64,000 bases of DNA, from assembly GCA_964471435.1 (NCBI GenBank), contig CAYYGA010000003.1:13611-77610 (forward strand), written 5' to 3'. How positions within the stretch are numbered: the stretch's first letter is position 1; the number at the start of each line of letters is the position of its first letter. Below the pieces are notes generated by a model, which made no database searches, had not been told where the DNA came from, and worked only from the letters and a program-made list of their open reading frames with translations. Made by a program: the position numbers and the translations under genes. This DNA comes from Facklamia sp964471435 (GTDB lineage: Bacteria > Bacillota > Bacilli > Lactobacillales > Aerococcaceae). This document shows positions 15,299 to 24,518 of the stretch, piece after piece.

Positions 15299-16258
15299 AT
15301 GAAAAAAAATATCAGACAATTTTTTATTACTTTTTTTACTCTTAGTTTAAGTGTTTTATCTCTATCTTTCAGTTCAACTCCAATTCAAGCACAAGAAGAA
15401 ACTATAAAAATAGGTGTCTTACAATATGTGGAACATGATGCCTTAGATGCTGTATTAGAAGGATTTACACAGACATTGGATAACTCGGACTATGCTGATC
15501 AAATTGAGTGGGATATTCAAAATGCCAATGGAGATCAAGCAAGTCTTCAGTCTATTTCAGAAAAAATTACCCGTGAGAATGATATTTTATTTGCGATTGC
15601 CACCCCCGCAGCCCAGGCTCTGGCAACTGTTGAAAAGGAAAAACCAATTTTTATAGCTGCTGTAACTGATCCAGTCGAAGCTGGCTTGGCAGACTCACTC
15701 GAAGAACCTGGTAAAAATATTACAGGTACAAGTGATATGCAGCCATTGGATCAACAAGTTGAGTTATTAATTAATAATTTCCCCGAAGCAGAAACGGTTG
15801 GAATAATTTATAACTCCAGTGAAGTAAACTCTAAAGTCCAAGCTGACCAGGCAGTTGAATTATTAGAAGCCGAAGGTTTAACAGTAGATGTTCAAACAAT
15901 TACTTCTACCAACGATATTGCTCAAATATTAGGCACGCAAATTGAAAATGTGGACGCGATGTTTATGGTGACTGATAACACGATTGATTCAGCTATTACT
16001 CTAGTAGGAGATATTGCAAAAAATGCAGGTGTACCAACAATCGGTTCATCCGATTCAGTCGTCTTGCAAAATGGTTTAATGACTATTTCAAATTCTTACA
16101 AAGACTATGGTGTCCAGACTGCTGAAATGGTCATCCGGATGCTGGATGAAGATCTATCTGTGAGTGAAATGCCTATCGAATTAGGGCAGAATTTTGAAGT
16201 TGTCGTCAATGAAGAGTTTGCTGAAGCATTAGGACTAGATCCTGCTTCTTTACAGTAA
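15299..16258 (+). CDS. ABC importer substrate-binding protein (TrpX-like), second copy
   Basis: A 319-residue paralogue of the preceding gene, sharing GVLQYVEHD, AIATPAAQALA, VTDPVEAGLADSLEEPGKN and VGIIYNSSEVNSK. The signal peptide ends near PIQA/QEET, again a signal peptidase I pattern without a lipobox cysteine. It lacks the acidic tail of the first copy. It begins 17 nt after that gene with a GAAGG site. Tandem binding proteins feeding one permease usually widen ligand range or separate affinities. Which aromatic compound each binds cannot be read from the sequence. Confidence 0.85.
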   Translation: MKKNIRQFFITFFTLSLSVLSLSFSSTPIQAQEETIKIGVLQYVEHDALDAVLEGFTQTLDNSDYADQIEWDIQNANGDQASLQSISEKITRENDILFAIATPAAQALATVEKEKPIFIAAVTDPVEAGLADSLEEPGKNITGTSDMQPLDQQVELLINNFPEAETVGIIYNSSEVNSKVQADQAVELLEAEGLTVDVQTITSTNDIAQILGTQIENVDAMFMVTDNTIDSAITLVGDIAKNAGVPTIGSSDSVVLQNGLMTISNSYKDYGVQTAEMVIRMLDEDLSVSEMPIELGQNFEVVVNEEFAEALGLDPASLQ

Positions 16259-16287
16259 CAGCTTTAGTTAGGAAAAGAGGATAAAAA

Positions 16288-17226
16288 ATGTTAGATGTTA
16301 TTGGTTCAAGTTTTAGTCAAGGTACTCTATGGGCTGTAATGGCGATTGGAATATTTATTACTTTCCGCCTGTTGAGTATTGCTGATTTATCTGCTGAAGG
16401 AGTTTTCCCTCTCGGAGCTGCTATATGTGCGATGGTGATTACCCAAGAAGGTGTAAGTGAACAGATAGCTCCTTACCTGCCCTATATCGGTACACTGGCT
16501 GCTTTTATCGGCGGAGCGGTGGCCGGCTTGGCAGCAGGTTTGATTAATACCAAGTTAAATATTCCTCCTATTTTAACAGGTATTTTACTGCAGACCGGTT
16601 TGTACTCTCTCAATCTAAGGGTCATGGATGGACGGCCTAATATTGCTCTTTTAGGACAAACCACCATCTTCACCCCCTTGGAAGAAGGGCTGGGATTGAG
16701 TAAAAATTTGAGTGCAGCAATAGTTGCACTGGTAGTATTAGCATTTATTATCCTATTGTTAGTTGCTTTCTTAAAGACTGAAGTAGGACTGGCTTTTAGA
16801 GCTACAGGAGATAATAAAGAAATGAGTTTAGCTAATGGAATTAATACACGTCGGATGACCACATTAGGTTATATGCTCTCCAATGGATTGATAGGCTTAG
16901 CAGGAGCTATGCTGGCTCAAAATAATGGTTTTGCGGACATCGGAATGGGAATTGGGACCATTGTAATTGGACTCGCTTCAATAGTTATTGCAGAAGTGAT
17001 TGTTCCTAACTTATCAATTGGCAAACGTTTGTTAACCATTATAGTAGGAAGTTTTATTTACCGCTTAATTATTGACTTAATTTTGAACCAAAACTTTATC
17101 GATGTTGCCCCTTCCGACCTGCGTTTATTCCAATCATTACTCTTAATGCTTGTATTGTTTTTACCAGAATTCCAGGCTCAACGTGCGCGGTCTAAACGTC
17201 GTAAAGAACTATCAAGGGAGTATTAA
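16288..17226 (+). CDS. ABC importer permease (TrpY-like, branched-chain permease family)
   Basis: Integral membrane permease of 312 residues with about eight or nine hydrophobic helices, of the BPD_transp_2 (LivH/RbsC) type. Recognisable blocks are SIADLSAEGVFPLGAA near 30, GLINTKLNIPPILTGIL near 86, and EVGLAFRATGDNKEMSLANGI near 165-185, which is the cytoplasmic coupling region for the ATPase. It lies 29 nt downstream of the second binding protein and directly upstream of the ATPase. Only one permease gene is present, so the channel is probably a homodimer, as is usual for TrpXYZ systems. Confidence 0.88.
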   Translation: MLDVIGSSFSQGTLWAVMAIGIFITFRLLSIADLSAEGVFPLGAAICAMVITQEGVSEQIAPYLPYIGTLAAFIGGAVAGLAAGLINTKLNIPPILTGILLQTGLYSLNLRVMDGRPNIALLGQTTIFTPLEEGLGLSKNLSAAIVALVVLAFIILLLVAFLKTEVGLAFRATGDNKEMSLANGINTRRMTTLGYMLSNGLIGLAGAMLAQNNGFADIGMGIGTIVIGLASIVIAEVIVPNLSIGKRLLTIIVGSFIYRLIIDLILNQNFIDVAPSDLRLFQSLLLMLVLFLPEFQAQRARSKRRKELSREY

Positions 17227-17227
17227 A

Positions 17228-18031
17228 ATGAATGAAAGACTTAAATTAATTGATATCCATAAAACTTTTGAAATTGGTACAGTGAATGAAAATCATGTTT
17301 TAAAAGGAATCAACTTAACTTTATACGAAGGTGATTTTGTTACGGTTATTGGCGGTAATGGTGCAGGTAAATCAACCCTCCTCAATACTGTCGCCGGAAA
17401 CTTTATCCCCGAAGCTGGTAATATTGTTTTAGAAGGTCAAGACATTACTACTTGGCCGACTGAGGAAAGAGCTGGACTCATATCGCGTGTATTCCAAGAT
17501 ACTAAAATGGGAACTGCTTCACGTTTGACAATTGAAGAAAATATAGCACTAGCAAGTAAACGTGGCGAGAAACGACAATTAGTTCGCGGGGTTAAAAATG
17601 AAAGTCGTCAAAAGATGAAAGAGAGACTGGCTGCCTTAGAATTAGGATTAGAAGACAGATTAACCACCGATGTAGCTTTTTTATCCGGGGGACAAAGGCA
17701 GGCGTTAACGCTGTTAATGGCAACCATGGTTAAGCCCAAACTTCTATTATTAGATGAACATACCGCAGCTTTAGATCCGAAGGTGTCAGATATGGTTTTA
17801 GACATTACAGATCGAATTGTCAATGAACAAAAGATTACCACCTTAATGATTACTCATAATATGGAAGATGCTTTAAGGCTGGGGAATCGGTTGGTTATGT
17901 TGCATCATGGACAAATTATCTTAGATGTTGCCGGAGAAGAAAAGGCCAATTTAACAGTCGCGGGTCTTTTAGAAATGTTCCGCCGTGAAAGTGGAGAAGC
18001 AATTACTTCAGATTCTATGTTATTAGTTTAA
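17228..18031 (+). CDS. ABC importer ATPase (TrpZ-like)
   Basis: ATPase subunit of the same importer. An in-frame ATG further upstream (17150) overlaps the permease gene; ATG 17228 is preferred because AAGGGAG lies just upstream and the protein then begins MNERLKLIDIHK, 267 residues. Walker A is GGNGAGKST near 43-51, the signature FLSGGQRQALTL, Walker B KLLLLDEHTAALD, and the H-loop MITHNME. DEHTAALD in place of DEPTxALD is typical for this subfamily. The gene is almost contiguous with the permease. A long terminator follows, closing the four-gene operon. Confidence 0.9.
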   Translation: MNERLKLIDIHKTFEIGTVNENHVLKGINLTLYEGDFVTVIGGNGAGKSTLLNTVAGNFIPEAGNIVLEGQDITTWPTEERAGLISRVFQDTKMGTASRLTIEENIALASKRGEKRQLVRGVKNESRQKMKERLAALELGLEDRLTTDVAFLSGGQRQALTLLMATMVKPKLLLLDEHTAALDPKVSDMVLDITDRIVNEQKITTLMITHNMEDALRLGNRLVMLHHGQIILDVAGEEKANLTVAGLLEMFRRESGEAITSDSMLLV

Positions 18032-18050
18032 AAATGCTTTATTTCAAATT

Positions 18051-18148
18051 CGGATGGTTTCCGCTTAGATACGGGTGTATGCATCGATTTTTTCATTGGA
18101 AAAATTGATAGATACTCCCTTTAACTAAGGGTTTCCATTCGTTTTTTT
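18051..18148 (+). terminator. long hairpin terminator after the aromatic ABC operon
   Basis: CGGATGG (18051-18057) pairs with CCATTCG (18135-18141). Inner helices include CTTAG with CTAAG, GGGTGTAT with ATACTCCC, and ATCGATTTTT with AAAAATTGAT. A run of seven T follows. The arm is about 98 nt, much longer than needed to end transcription. Confidence 0.75.
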
Positions 18149-18293
18149 GTTTCAAGGGAAAATCCCACCTAAGACTGACTACTTTTTAAAAGCATTAAAG
18201 TATAATAGAAAGAGGTAAAAGAGTGGCATAATAGCATAAGAATGTTAATTTTGGTAAAATATAGTCAAGTATTTTTGAAAAGGAGGATATTGA

Positions 18294-18980
18294 ATGTATC
18301 CATTTTATATAGATTCGACCTATTTATTAGTGTTGATTGGAATAGCGATTGTGGCATTTGCTCAATGGAGAGTAAAATCTACATTTAGTAAATATAGTGA
18401 GTTTCAAACGCGTCACAATATCACAGGACGGCAGGCAGCTGAAGTTATCTTACAAGAAAATAATATTTATGACGTCAAAATAGAACAAGTGAGAGGACAA
18501 TTAACTGACCACTATGATCCGGGTGAAAAAGTACTGCGTCTGTCTGAAGCAACTTTTAATGACACTTCTGTTGCAGCAGTAGCTGTAGCCGCTCACGAAT
18601 GCGGGCATGCAGTTCAAGATGCAACCGACTACGGCTTTTTGAAATTGCGTTCCGCATTGGTTCCGGTGACTCAGTTCGGCTCAAGTATTGGAATGCCTCT
18701 AATTTTGGCTGGCTTTTTATTCGGACTTACAGGATTAATCAACATTGGGATTATAGCTCTTGGTTTGGCACTTGTTTTTCAAGTAGTCACTTTACCTGTA
18801 GAATTTAATGCAAGTAAAAGAGCGATTCAAAGTTTACAAAATCATAATGTCTTTATGGAAGATGAAATACCTGCAGCTAAAGAAGTTTTAAATGCGGCAG
18901 CCTTTACTTATTTAGCAGCTACTTTATCAACTGCTTTACAAATCCTGCGACTCATCTTGCTGTCGAGACGACGTAGATAA
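18294..18980 (+). CDS. membrane zinc metallopeptidase (YugP family)
   Basis: A 228-residue membrane protein of the neutral zinc metallopeptidase YugP family. It has a helix at about 8-24, then a cytoplasmic or membrane-proximal domain with the zinc motif HECGH near residue 101, inside AVAAHECGHAVQDA. Two or three further hydrophobic helices (about 130-170 and 205-222) follow. The conserved block LPVEFNASKRAI near 166-178 is typical of the family and supplies the third zinc ligand (Glu). The native substrate is not established. The start has AAGGAGG, and the GTPase gene follows after 29 nt, so the two are probably co-transcribed. Confidence 0.88.
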   Translation: MYPFYIDSTYLLVLIGIAIVAFAQWRVKSTFSKYSEFQTRHNITGRQAAEVILQENNIYDVKIEQVRGQLTDHYDPGEKVLRLSEATFNDTSVAAVAVAAHECGHAVQDATDYGFLKLRSALVPVTQFGSSIGMPLILAGFLFGLTGLINIGIIALGLALVFQVVTLPVEFNASKRAIQSLQNHNVFMEDEIPAAKEVLNAAAFTYLAATLSTALQILRLILLSRRRR

Positions 18981-19009
18981 AAAAATTTTAAAGCTTAGGA
19001 GGGCAGTAA

Positions 19010-20218
19010 ATGGTGAAATTTTGGAAAAAGTCTAAGCAGCCTAAAATAAATCCTCAGCTGGCTTCTGATTTATTGGAGAAAGCAAATGACGAAGTTGAAA
19101 AGTTAAATCCTATCAATATTTTATTAGTAGGAAAGACCGGGAGCGGTAAAAGTACTTTAATTAACGCCCTTTTTAGAGAAAACATAGCCAGCACAGGCAT
19201 CGGTCTGCCTGTTACAGAAGACATTCAAAAGTTAACTAAGCAAGGGGTACCTCTCAATTTATATGACAGCCGTGGGCTAGAATTAAATGAGCAGGCACAA
19301 AAGGAAAGTCTAAGCAGTTTAATTAAATTAATTGATCAGCAAAGTAAAAAAGGACCCCGGGAAGCCATTCATATTGTTTATTATTGTATCAATGCCAATA
19401 TGGGACGTATTGAACCACAAGAAATAGCAATCATAGAAGCTTTAGCAAAGGAGCTCCCTGTTATTATTTTATTAACGCAGGCGATTGGTAATAACGCGGA
19501 AGAATTCCAAACATTTCTGGCTCAAAGTGACTTGTCTATTAAAGCCGTTCATCCGGTACTAGCAAAAGATTTTGAATTATCCGCCAATAATTCCATTAAA
19601 GCTTTTGGTCTCCGTCAAGTTATTGAGACTACTTTGAAACTGATACCTAAGGAAGCAGAAACGGCTTTTATTAATGCCCAACAAGTAGACGTGGCTACTA
19701 AAGTAGAAAGTGCTAGGCGTTGGGCGAGAAGATATATCAAGTCTGCTTTTGGTGTAGGTTTTACGCCCATACCAATCGCCGATGCCACACTTTTAGTGCC
19801 GATGCAGATAACTATGCTGGCGCATCTTACCTCTATATTTGGTTTGTCACTCGATAAAGCTCAAATCATTAGTATTATAGCCGGGATCGGGGGAACCAGT
19901 GGGGTTACTATAGTTGGTAAATATCTTGCCGGCTCTTTATTAAAAGTCATTCCAGGTATAGGTACAGTAGGAGGCGGCTTAATCAGCGGGTCAATAGCCA
20001 GTTCTTTAACGGTAACTTTAGCTTATTCTTATATTGAAGTATTAAAGCTGATTTTAAAAGCAGAACAAACAGGGAAAGACTTACCCTTAAAAGACTTACA
20101 AAAAGCGATGAATAATAACTTTAAAGAACAACTTGCTCTGGTGCAAAATAATTTACCAGACTCCATGAGAAAGAAAATCGTTCCGGAGTGGTTTAGTTAT
20201 TTTTTAGAAAAAAATTAA
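19010..20218 (+). CDS. GTPase with C-terminal DUF697-like membrane-associated domain
   Basis: A 402-residue two-domain protein. The N-terminal GTPase has VGKTGSGKST (G1) near 41-50, a Thr in the switch I region (GLPVTEDI), DSRG (G3) near 87 and LLTQA where the usual NKxD (G4) would sit. G4 is therefore atypical. From about 240 onward comes a glycine-rich hydrophobic domain of the DUF697/YcjF kind (FTPIPIADATLLVPMQ, then alternating Gly/Ile/Ala helices) that may associate with the membrane. Cellular role is unknown. It is separated by 29 nt from the zinc peptidase gene and followed by a clear terminator. Confidence 0.8.
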   Translation: MVKFWKKSKQPKINPQLASDLLEKANDEVEKLNPINILLVGKTGSGKSTLINALFRENIASTGIGLPVTEDIQKLTKQGVPLNLYDSRGLELNEQAQKESLSSLIKLIDQQSKKGPREAIHIVYYCINANMGRIEPQEIAIIEALAKELPVIILLTQAIGNNAEEFQTFLAQSDLSIKAVHPVLAKDFELSANNSIKAFGLRQVIETTLKLIPKEAETAFINAQQVDVATKVESARRWARRYIKSAFGVGFTPIPIADATLLVPMQITMLAHLTSIFGLSLDKAQIISIIAGIGGTSGVTIVGKYLAGSLLKVIPGIGTVGGGLISGSIASSLTVTLAYSYIEVLKLILKAEQTGKDLPLKDLQKAMNNNFKEQLALVQNNLPDSMRKKIVPEWFSYFLEKN

Positions 20219-20229
20219 TAGTCAATATA

Positions 20230-20264
20230 AATGGTCGATAAAATCAGTTATCGACCATTTTTTA
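20230..20264 (+). terminator. terminator after the GTPase gene
   Basis: AATGGTCGATAA pairs perfectly with TTATCGACCATT, followed by a T-run. Confidence 0.85.
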
Positions 20265-20293
20265 TTTTTTAAACTTTAAAGAAACAATTTTTA

Positions 20294-20322
20294 TTGACAA
20301 ACTTTTTTAAAATTAGTAAGAT
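20294..20322 (+). promoter_or_regulatory. promoter of the adcACB zinc operon
   Basis: A perfect TTGACA (20294-20299), 17-nt spacer, TAAGAT (20317-20322). I could not find a convincing AdcR palindrome around it. Confidence 0.6.
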
Positions 20323-20378
20323 AGCTGATGTCTAAAAAGTAACTATTACGATTTACCTCAAACAATAGGAGTGAATAA

Positions 20379-21296
20379 ATGAAAAGTTTAATTAAAATTA
20401 CTCTCATAAGTATAATCAGTCTATTTATTGCGAGTCCTGTTGGATACACTCAGGATAAAGTTCAAGTGATTGCTACTTTTTATCCTGTCTATTATTTAAC
20501 CCAGGCAATTGCAGGTGACCAGGCAGATGTAATCATGTTATTGGACAGTAATCAAGACGCACATAGTTATGAAACCAGTGCCCGTGATGCCATGAAAGTT
20601 CAAGAAAGTGACTTATTTATTTATCAAGATGCCGAAATGGAATTTTTTGTCAATGATTTAATCTCTATTATTGATAGTTCCCAAACTCAAATACTGGAAT
20701 CCACCCAAGGCATTGAATTGCTGACGGGTGAATCGGCTCTTCATCATGATCATGATGAAGAACACACAGACTCTCACCACCATGAATATGATCCCCATAC
20801 TTGGTTGAGCCCGGTTATCTATTCTCAACAAGCAGAAAATATAAAAAATGCTTTAATAGAAATAGATCCTGCTAACCAAGCTGAGTATGAAGAGAATGCC
20901 CGAGCTTTAATGGAAGAATTAAGTCAGTTAGATCAAGAATTTTCAGAAAAGCTGGCCTTGCGTGAAGATAGAGAATTTGTAGTTCAACACGCTGCTTTTG
21001 CCTATTTAGCTCAATCCTATGGCTTAGAACAAATTCCTATTACAGGAATCTCCACTGATACAGAGCCATCCGCCCAAACTCTTGCCCGGATGCAGGAATT
21101 TATCCAAAGCCGAGGTATCGAAGTAATTTATGTAGACCCTTCATTAGATTCTTCCATTGCTCAAACGGTGGCGCAGGCTGCGGGAGCAGAATTGAGAAAC
21201 TTACGAACAATCGAAGTGGTGACCCAGGAAGAATTAGCGAAAGGTGAAGATTATTTTTCTTTAATGCGGGCCAACCTCGAAGCGCTGATTCAATAA
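20379..21296 (+). CDS. adcA: zinc ABC importer substrate-binding protein
   Basis: Cluster A-I metal-binding protein of a zinc importer. The 305 residues include metal-ligand regions DAHSYE near 60, HTWLSP near 139 and HAAFAYLA near 205, plus an acidic His-rich loop (HHDHDEEHTDSHHHEYD) near 122-137, which is typical of zinc rather than manganese proteins. It is the short form without a C-terminal ZinT domain. The signal peptide (MKSLIKITLISIISLFIASPVGYT/QDKV) has no lipobox cysteine, unlike streptococcal AdcA. It heads the operon with its own promoter and is followed by adcC and adcB. Confidence 0.9.
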   Translation: MKSLIKITLISIISLFIASPVGYTQDKVQVIATFYPVYYLTQAIAGDQADVIMLLDSNQDAHSYETSARDAMKVQESDLFIYQDAEMEFFVNDLISIIDSSQTQILESTQGIELLTGESALHHDHDEEHTDSHHHEYDPHTWLSPVIYSQQAENIKNALIEIDPANQAEYEENARALMEELSQLDQEFSEKLALREDREFVVQHAAFAYLAQSYGLEQIPITGISTDTEPSAQTLARMQEFIQSRGIEVIYVDPSLDSSIAQTVAQAAGAELRNLRTIEVVTQEELAKGEDYFSLMRANLEALIQ

Positions 21297-21343
21297 TTTT
21301 TGTTACCTATTAAAACTTGATAAAAAGGAAAGCAGGTGAAAAT

Positions 21344-22039
21344 ATGGAGCTGTTGACAGTAGAAGACCTATCTTTTTATTATGATGAAGAGAAAGTATTA
21401 AATGAAATAAACTTCAGCATAGAAGAAGGAGAATTTGTTATTTTAACCGGTGAGAACGGAGCTGCCAAATCTACTCTCTTAAAAAATATGATGGGACTGT
21501 TAAAGCCGGCTACTGGGAAAGTCACTCTGTCAAAAAAGAACAGTGAGGGAAAAAAACTTTCGGTTGGTTATGTGGCCCAAAACATGAATGCCTTCAATGC
21601 AGGCTTTCCAAGTACAGTCCAACATTTTGTAGAATCGGGTCGCTTTAGTAAGGGAAGATGGTTTAAATCCTTGGACGATAATGATTATCTCCATGTAGAG
21701 AAAGCTTTAGCAGCTGTGGGGATGGAGAATATGCGTCACAAATTAATCGGTGATTTATCAGGAGGACAAAAACAGCGGGTAGTCCTGGCCCGTGTTTTTG
21801 CTTTAGATCCGGATTTTTTTGTTTTAGATGAACCTACGAATGGGATGGATACGCAATCGCGCCAACGTTTTTATAAATTATTGCGCCACCTTACAAAAAG
21901 GCATGGCAAGACCATTTTAATGGTAACTCATGCGGATACTGAACTAAAAGGATATTATGATCGGGAAATACGTCTAATCAGAGAGGAGGGTTCGCCATGG
22001 AGATGTTTCAGTTTGACTTCATCCAACGCGCCTTTGTAG
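21344..22039 (+). CDS. adcC: zinc ABC importer ATPase
   Basis: ATPase subunit of the zinc importer, 231 residues from ATG 21344 (AGGTGA just upstream); an in-frame TTG at 21317 is a less likely start. Walker A reads GENGAAKST, with Ala for the usual second Gly. From memory streptococcal AdcC carries the same GENGAAK, so this is a family mark rather than damage. The signature is LSGGQKQR, Walker B FFVLDEPTNGMD and the tail SPWRCFS, also AdcC-like. Its end overlaps the start of adcB by 43 nt, giving tight coupling. Confidence 0.92.
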   Translation: MELLTVEDLSFYYDEEKVLNEINFSIEEGEFVILTGENGAAKSTLLKNMMGLLKPATGKVTLSKKNSEGKKLSVGYVAQNMNAFNAGFPSTVQHFVESGRFSKGRWFKSLDDNDYLHVEKALAAVGMENMRHKLIGDLSGGQKQRVVLARVFALDPDFFVLDEPTNGMDTQSRQRFYKLLRHLTKRHGKTILMVTHADTELKGYYDREIRLIREEGSPWRCFSLTSSNAPL

Positions 22040-22842
22040 CGGGCCTTTCGATGTCTTTTATAACCCCGATCCTCGGCTTGTTGTTAATTTTAAGGCGTCA
22101 GTCTTTGCTGGCGGACACACTGTCCCATATATCTTTAGCTGGAGTAGCTTTAGGGATGCTGCTTCAATTTAACCCTACTATTACTACTCTATTAGTGGTG
22201 ATCACCGCTTCAATAATGCTGGAGTACTTGAGGACGGTCTATCGTAATTTTTCTGAAGTTTCAGTAGCCATTATGATGGCAGCCGGGATGGCAGTGGCAC
22301 TTGTACTTTTATCTTTTAATACAAATGCTGGGGTTTTTAAAATAGATCAGTACCTCTTTGGTTCCATCATCTTAATTACCCCTCAGGAAGTAAATTTACT
22401 CCTATTTTTAGCTGTTGCGACTGTAGTTTTATATTGGCTGTTCCGCAAACCGCTTTATATTATGAGTTTTGATGAAGCCACCGCTCAAACTTCAGGTTTA
22501 CCCGTAATGTGGATGTCAATGATCTTTTCTGTCTTAACGGGAGTTGCTATCTCGGTAATGATGCCGATTGTGGGGGCCTTATTAGTCTCAGCTTTGATTG
22601 TTATACCTTCTGCTACGGCTATAAAATTAGCCCGCTCCTTTACTCAAGCCATTGTCATTGGAATTGCAATCAATTTGATAGGGGTTTTTGGTGGGCTATA
22701 CAGTTCGTTTTACTATGATACACCTCCGGGAGCTTCCATAACATTAAGCTTTGTCCTCATCTTTTTAATTGTCTCACTTGCCCAAAGAGTGAGAATAATT
22801 CTGAGGAATCAACAACGTACTAAAGAAGACCAAATTTTATAG
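21997..22842 (+). CDS. adcB: zinc ABC importer permease
   Basis: Permease of the ABC-3 family, 281 residues with about eight membrane helices. The block RRQSLLADTLSHISLAGVALG near 34-54 is the cytoplasmic coupling and channel region typical of ZnuB/AdcB. The start at 21997, preceded by GAGGAGGG, lies inside the last codons of adcC, so translation is coupled. No adcR regulator gene is present in the window; streptococci place adcR in front, so regulation may be by an unlinked regulator. Confidence 0.92.
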   Translation: MEMFQFDFIQRAFVAGLSMSFITPILGLLLILRRQSLLADTLSHISLAGVALGMLLQFNPTITTLLVVITASIMLEYLRTVYRNFSEVSVAIMMAAGMAVALVLLSFNTNAGVFKIDQYLFGSIILITPQEVNLLLFLAVATVVLYWLFRKPLYIMSFDEATAQTSGLPVMWMSMIFSVLTGVAISVMMPIVGALLVSALIVIPSATAIKLARSFTQAIVIGIAINLIGVFGGLYSSFYYDTPPGASITLSFVLIFLIVSLAQRVRIILRNQQRTKEDQIL

Positions 22843-22866
22843 AGTTAGTAAAAGAAGACAGCCGAT

Positions 22867-22905
22867 AAAATCATACCCTCTAAAAAGTAAGGGTATGATT
22901 TTTTT
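22867..22905 (+). terminator. terminator of the adc operon
   Basis: AATCATACCCT pairs with AGGGTATGATT around a 10-nt loop, followed by a T-run. The remaining 205 nt to glmU hold two TATAAT-like -10 boxes (near 22919 and 23064) and no clear open frame. Confidence 0.85.
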
Positions 22906-23110
22906 ATTTGTAATTATGTTATAATATTCTTTGTGAATTAATTTCGTAAGTTTCATCAAGAAAATTTCATAAAAAGTAGTGTACTACTATAAAAAATTAA
23001 CAGCTGGATAATAAAAATAGAGCTGAAGAACTTTTATAACCATAGATTAGTAAATAGATTATAGTTATAATAGAAATAGTAAAATTTTAAGAAGGAGAAG
23101 GAGTGTTCCA

Positions 23111-24481
23111 ATGACAAACAGAATGGCCATCATTTTGGCAGCTGGAAAAGGGACTCGGATGAAATCTTCCCTACCAAAAGTCTTACATCCACTTAGTGGA
23201 TTATCGATGGTGGAACATGTGATACGTGCTGTTAAAAACAGTCAGGTAGATCAGATTGTCACCATTATAGGTAATGAAGCAGAGCAGGTACGCGAAGCTT
23301 TAATGGGACAAACAGAATTTGCGCTTCAAGAAGAACAGTTAGGTACAGCACACGCGGTCCAGCAGGCTGCTTATTATCTTTCTGAACGAGAAGGCAATAC
23401 GTTGGTGGTATGTGGAGATACTCCGCTTTTAACCGGAGAAACTCTACAAAAATTGTTTGCGCATCATGAAAAAACCAACTCGAAAGCAACAATTTTAACG
23501 GCAATGGCACCCGATTCCACAAGCTACGGACGAATTATTCGCAATGACGATAATGAAGTAGAACGGATTGTCGAAGAAAAAGATGCCAGTGAAAGTGAAA
23601 AAGCAATTAAGGAAATAAATACAGGAACTTATGTATTTGATAACCAGATGCTTTTCGAAACTTTGAAAAAAGTTGATAACAATAACAATCAAGGTGAATA
23701 TTATTTACCTGATGTTATCGAGCTTTTACGTGAGGCAAAAGAAAATGTATCGGCTTATATAATGAATGATTTTGATGAAGCCATTGGAATCAACGATAGA
23801 GTAGCCCTTTCTAAAGCTCAATCTTTAATGAGCCAGCGAATCAATCACTCTCATATGCGTAATGGAGTCACTTTTATCAACCCTGACACTACTTATATTG
23901 AGGTGGAGGTAACCATTGGCGCTGATAGTGTAATAGAAGGTGGAGTGCAGCTAAAAGGCCATACTCAATTAGGTCAGCGTGTCCAGGTAGGATCCCAATC
24001 AGAAATAATCGACAGTCAAATAGCTGATGATGTCCTCATACGGCAGTCCGTGATTGAAAATTCACAAATCGCTAGTAAAGCGACTTTAGGTCCCTTCGCT
24101 CACCTGAGACCTAATAGTTTTATAAGCGAAGGCGTTCATATTGGAAACTTTGTGGAAGTCAAAAACAGTCGGGTAGGAAAAAATACCCGGGCAGGACATT
24201 TAGCTTATATAGGAGATGCAACGCTTGGTGAGAATGTGAATGTTGGCTGCGGCGTTATTTTCTGTAATTATGACGGCAAAAAGAAACATCATTCTACAGT
24301 CGGAAATGATAGTTTTATAGGCAGCAATACAAATATAGTTTCTCCGGTAAATATTGGAGAGCGGACTATCATAGCCGCAGGCTCTACAATTATAAAAGAT
24401 GTGGCGGATGAAGAGCTGGCCATTTCTAGATCAGAACAATTCAACAAAGCAAATTATTGGGAAAAATTTAAGCGCAAGTAG
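23111..24481 (+). CDS. glmU: bifunctional GlmU: GlcNAc-1-P uridyltransferase / GlcN-1-P acetyltransferase
   Basis: Makes UDP-GlcNAc, precursor of peptidoglycan and teichoic acids, in two steps in the cytosol. The 456 residues match the normal length. The N-terminal nucleotidyltransferase domain begins with LAAGKGTRMKS near residue 10, with GTAHAVQQA near 80 and CGDTPLL near 103. The C-terminal domain from about 250 is a left-handed beta-helix of hexapeptide repeats (for example IGNFVEVKNS and GHLAYIGDA) carrying the acetyltransferase site. The start has AAGAAGGAGAAGGAG. prs follows after 37 nt, the usual glmU-prs pair, which links sugar-nucleotide and PRPP supply. Confidence 0.97.
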   Translation: MTNRMAIILAAGKGTRMKSSLPKVLHPLSGLSMVEHVIRAVKNSQVDQIVTIIGNEAEQVREALMGQTEFALQEEQLGTAHAVQQAAYYLSEREGNTLVVCGDTPLLTGETLQKLFAHHEKTNSKATILTAMAPDSTSYGRIIRNDDNEVERIVEEKDASESEKAIKEINTGTYVFDNQMLFETLKKVDNNNNQGEYYLPDVIELLREAKENVSAYIMNDFDEAIGINDRVALSKAQSLMSQRINHSHMRNGVTFINPDTTYIEVEVTIGADSVIEGGVQLKGHTQLGQRVQVGSQSEIIDSQIADDVLIRQSVIENSQIASKATLGPFAHLRPNSFISEGVHIGNFVEVKNSRVGKNTRAGHLAYIGDATLGENVNVGCGVIFCNYDGKKKHHSTVGNDSFIGSNTNIVSPVNIGERTIIAAGSTIIKDVADEELAISRSEQFNKANYWEKFKRK

Positions 24482-24518
24482 AAGTGACTCATTGGTTTGA
24501 AAGGAAAGGACAAAAATA

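Noticed and set aside
16482..16862. Antisense open frame of 126 codons across the permease gene
   Set aside because: It lies fully within a well-supported gene, has no ribosome site or family character, and reflects codon bias of the sense strand. The same applies to other long antisense frames, such as 8940-9284 and 57410-57754.
21440..21475. Damaged Walker A in adcC (GENGAAKST)
   Set aside because: As far as I recall streptococcal AdcC has the same Ala, and all other motifs are intact.
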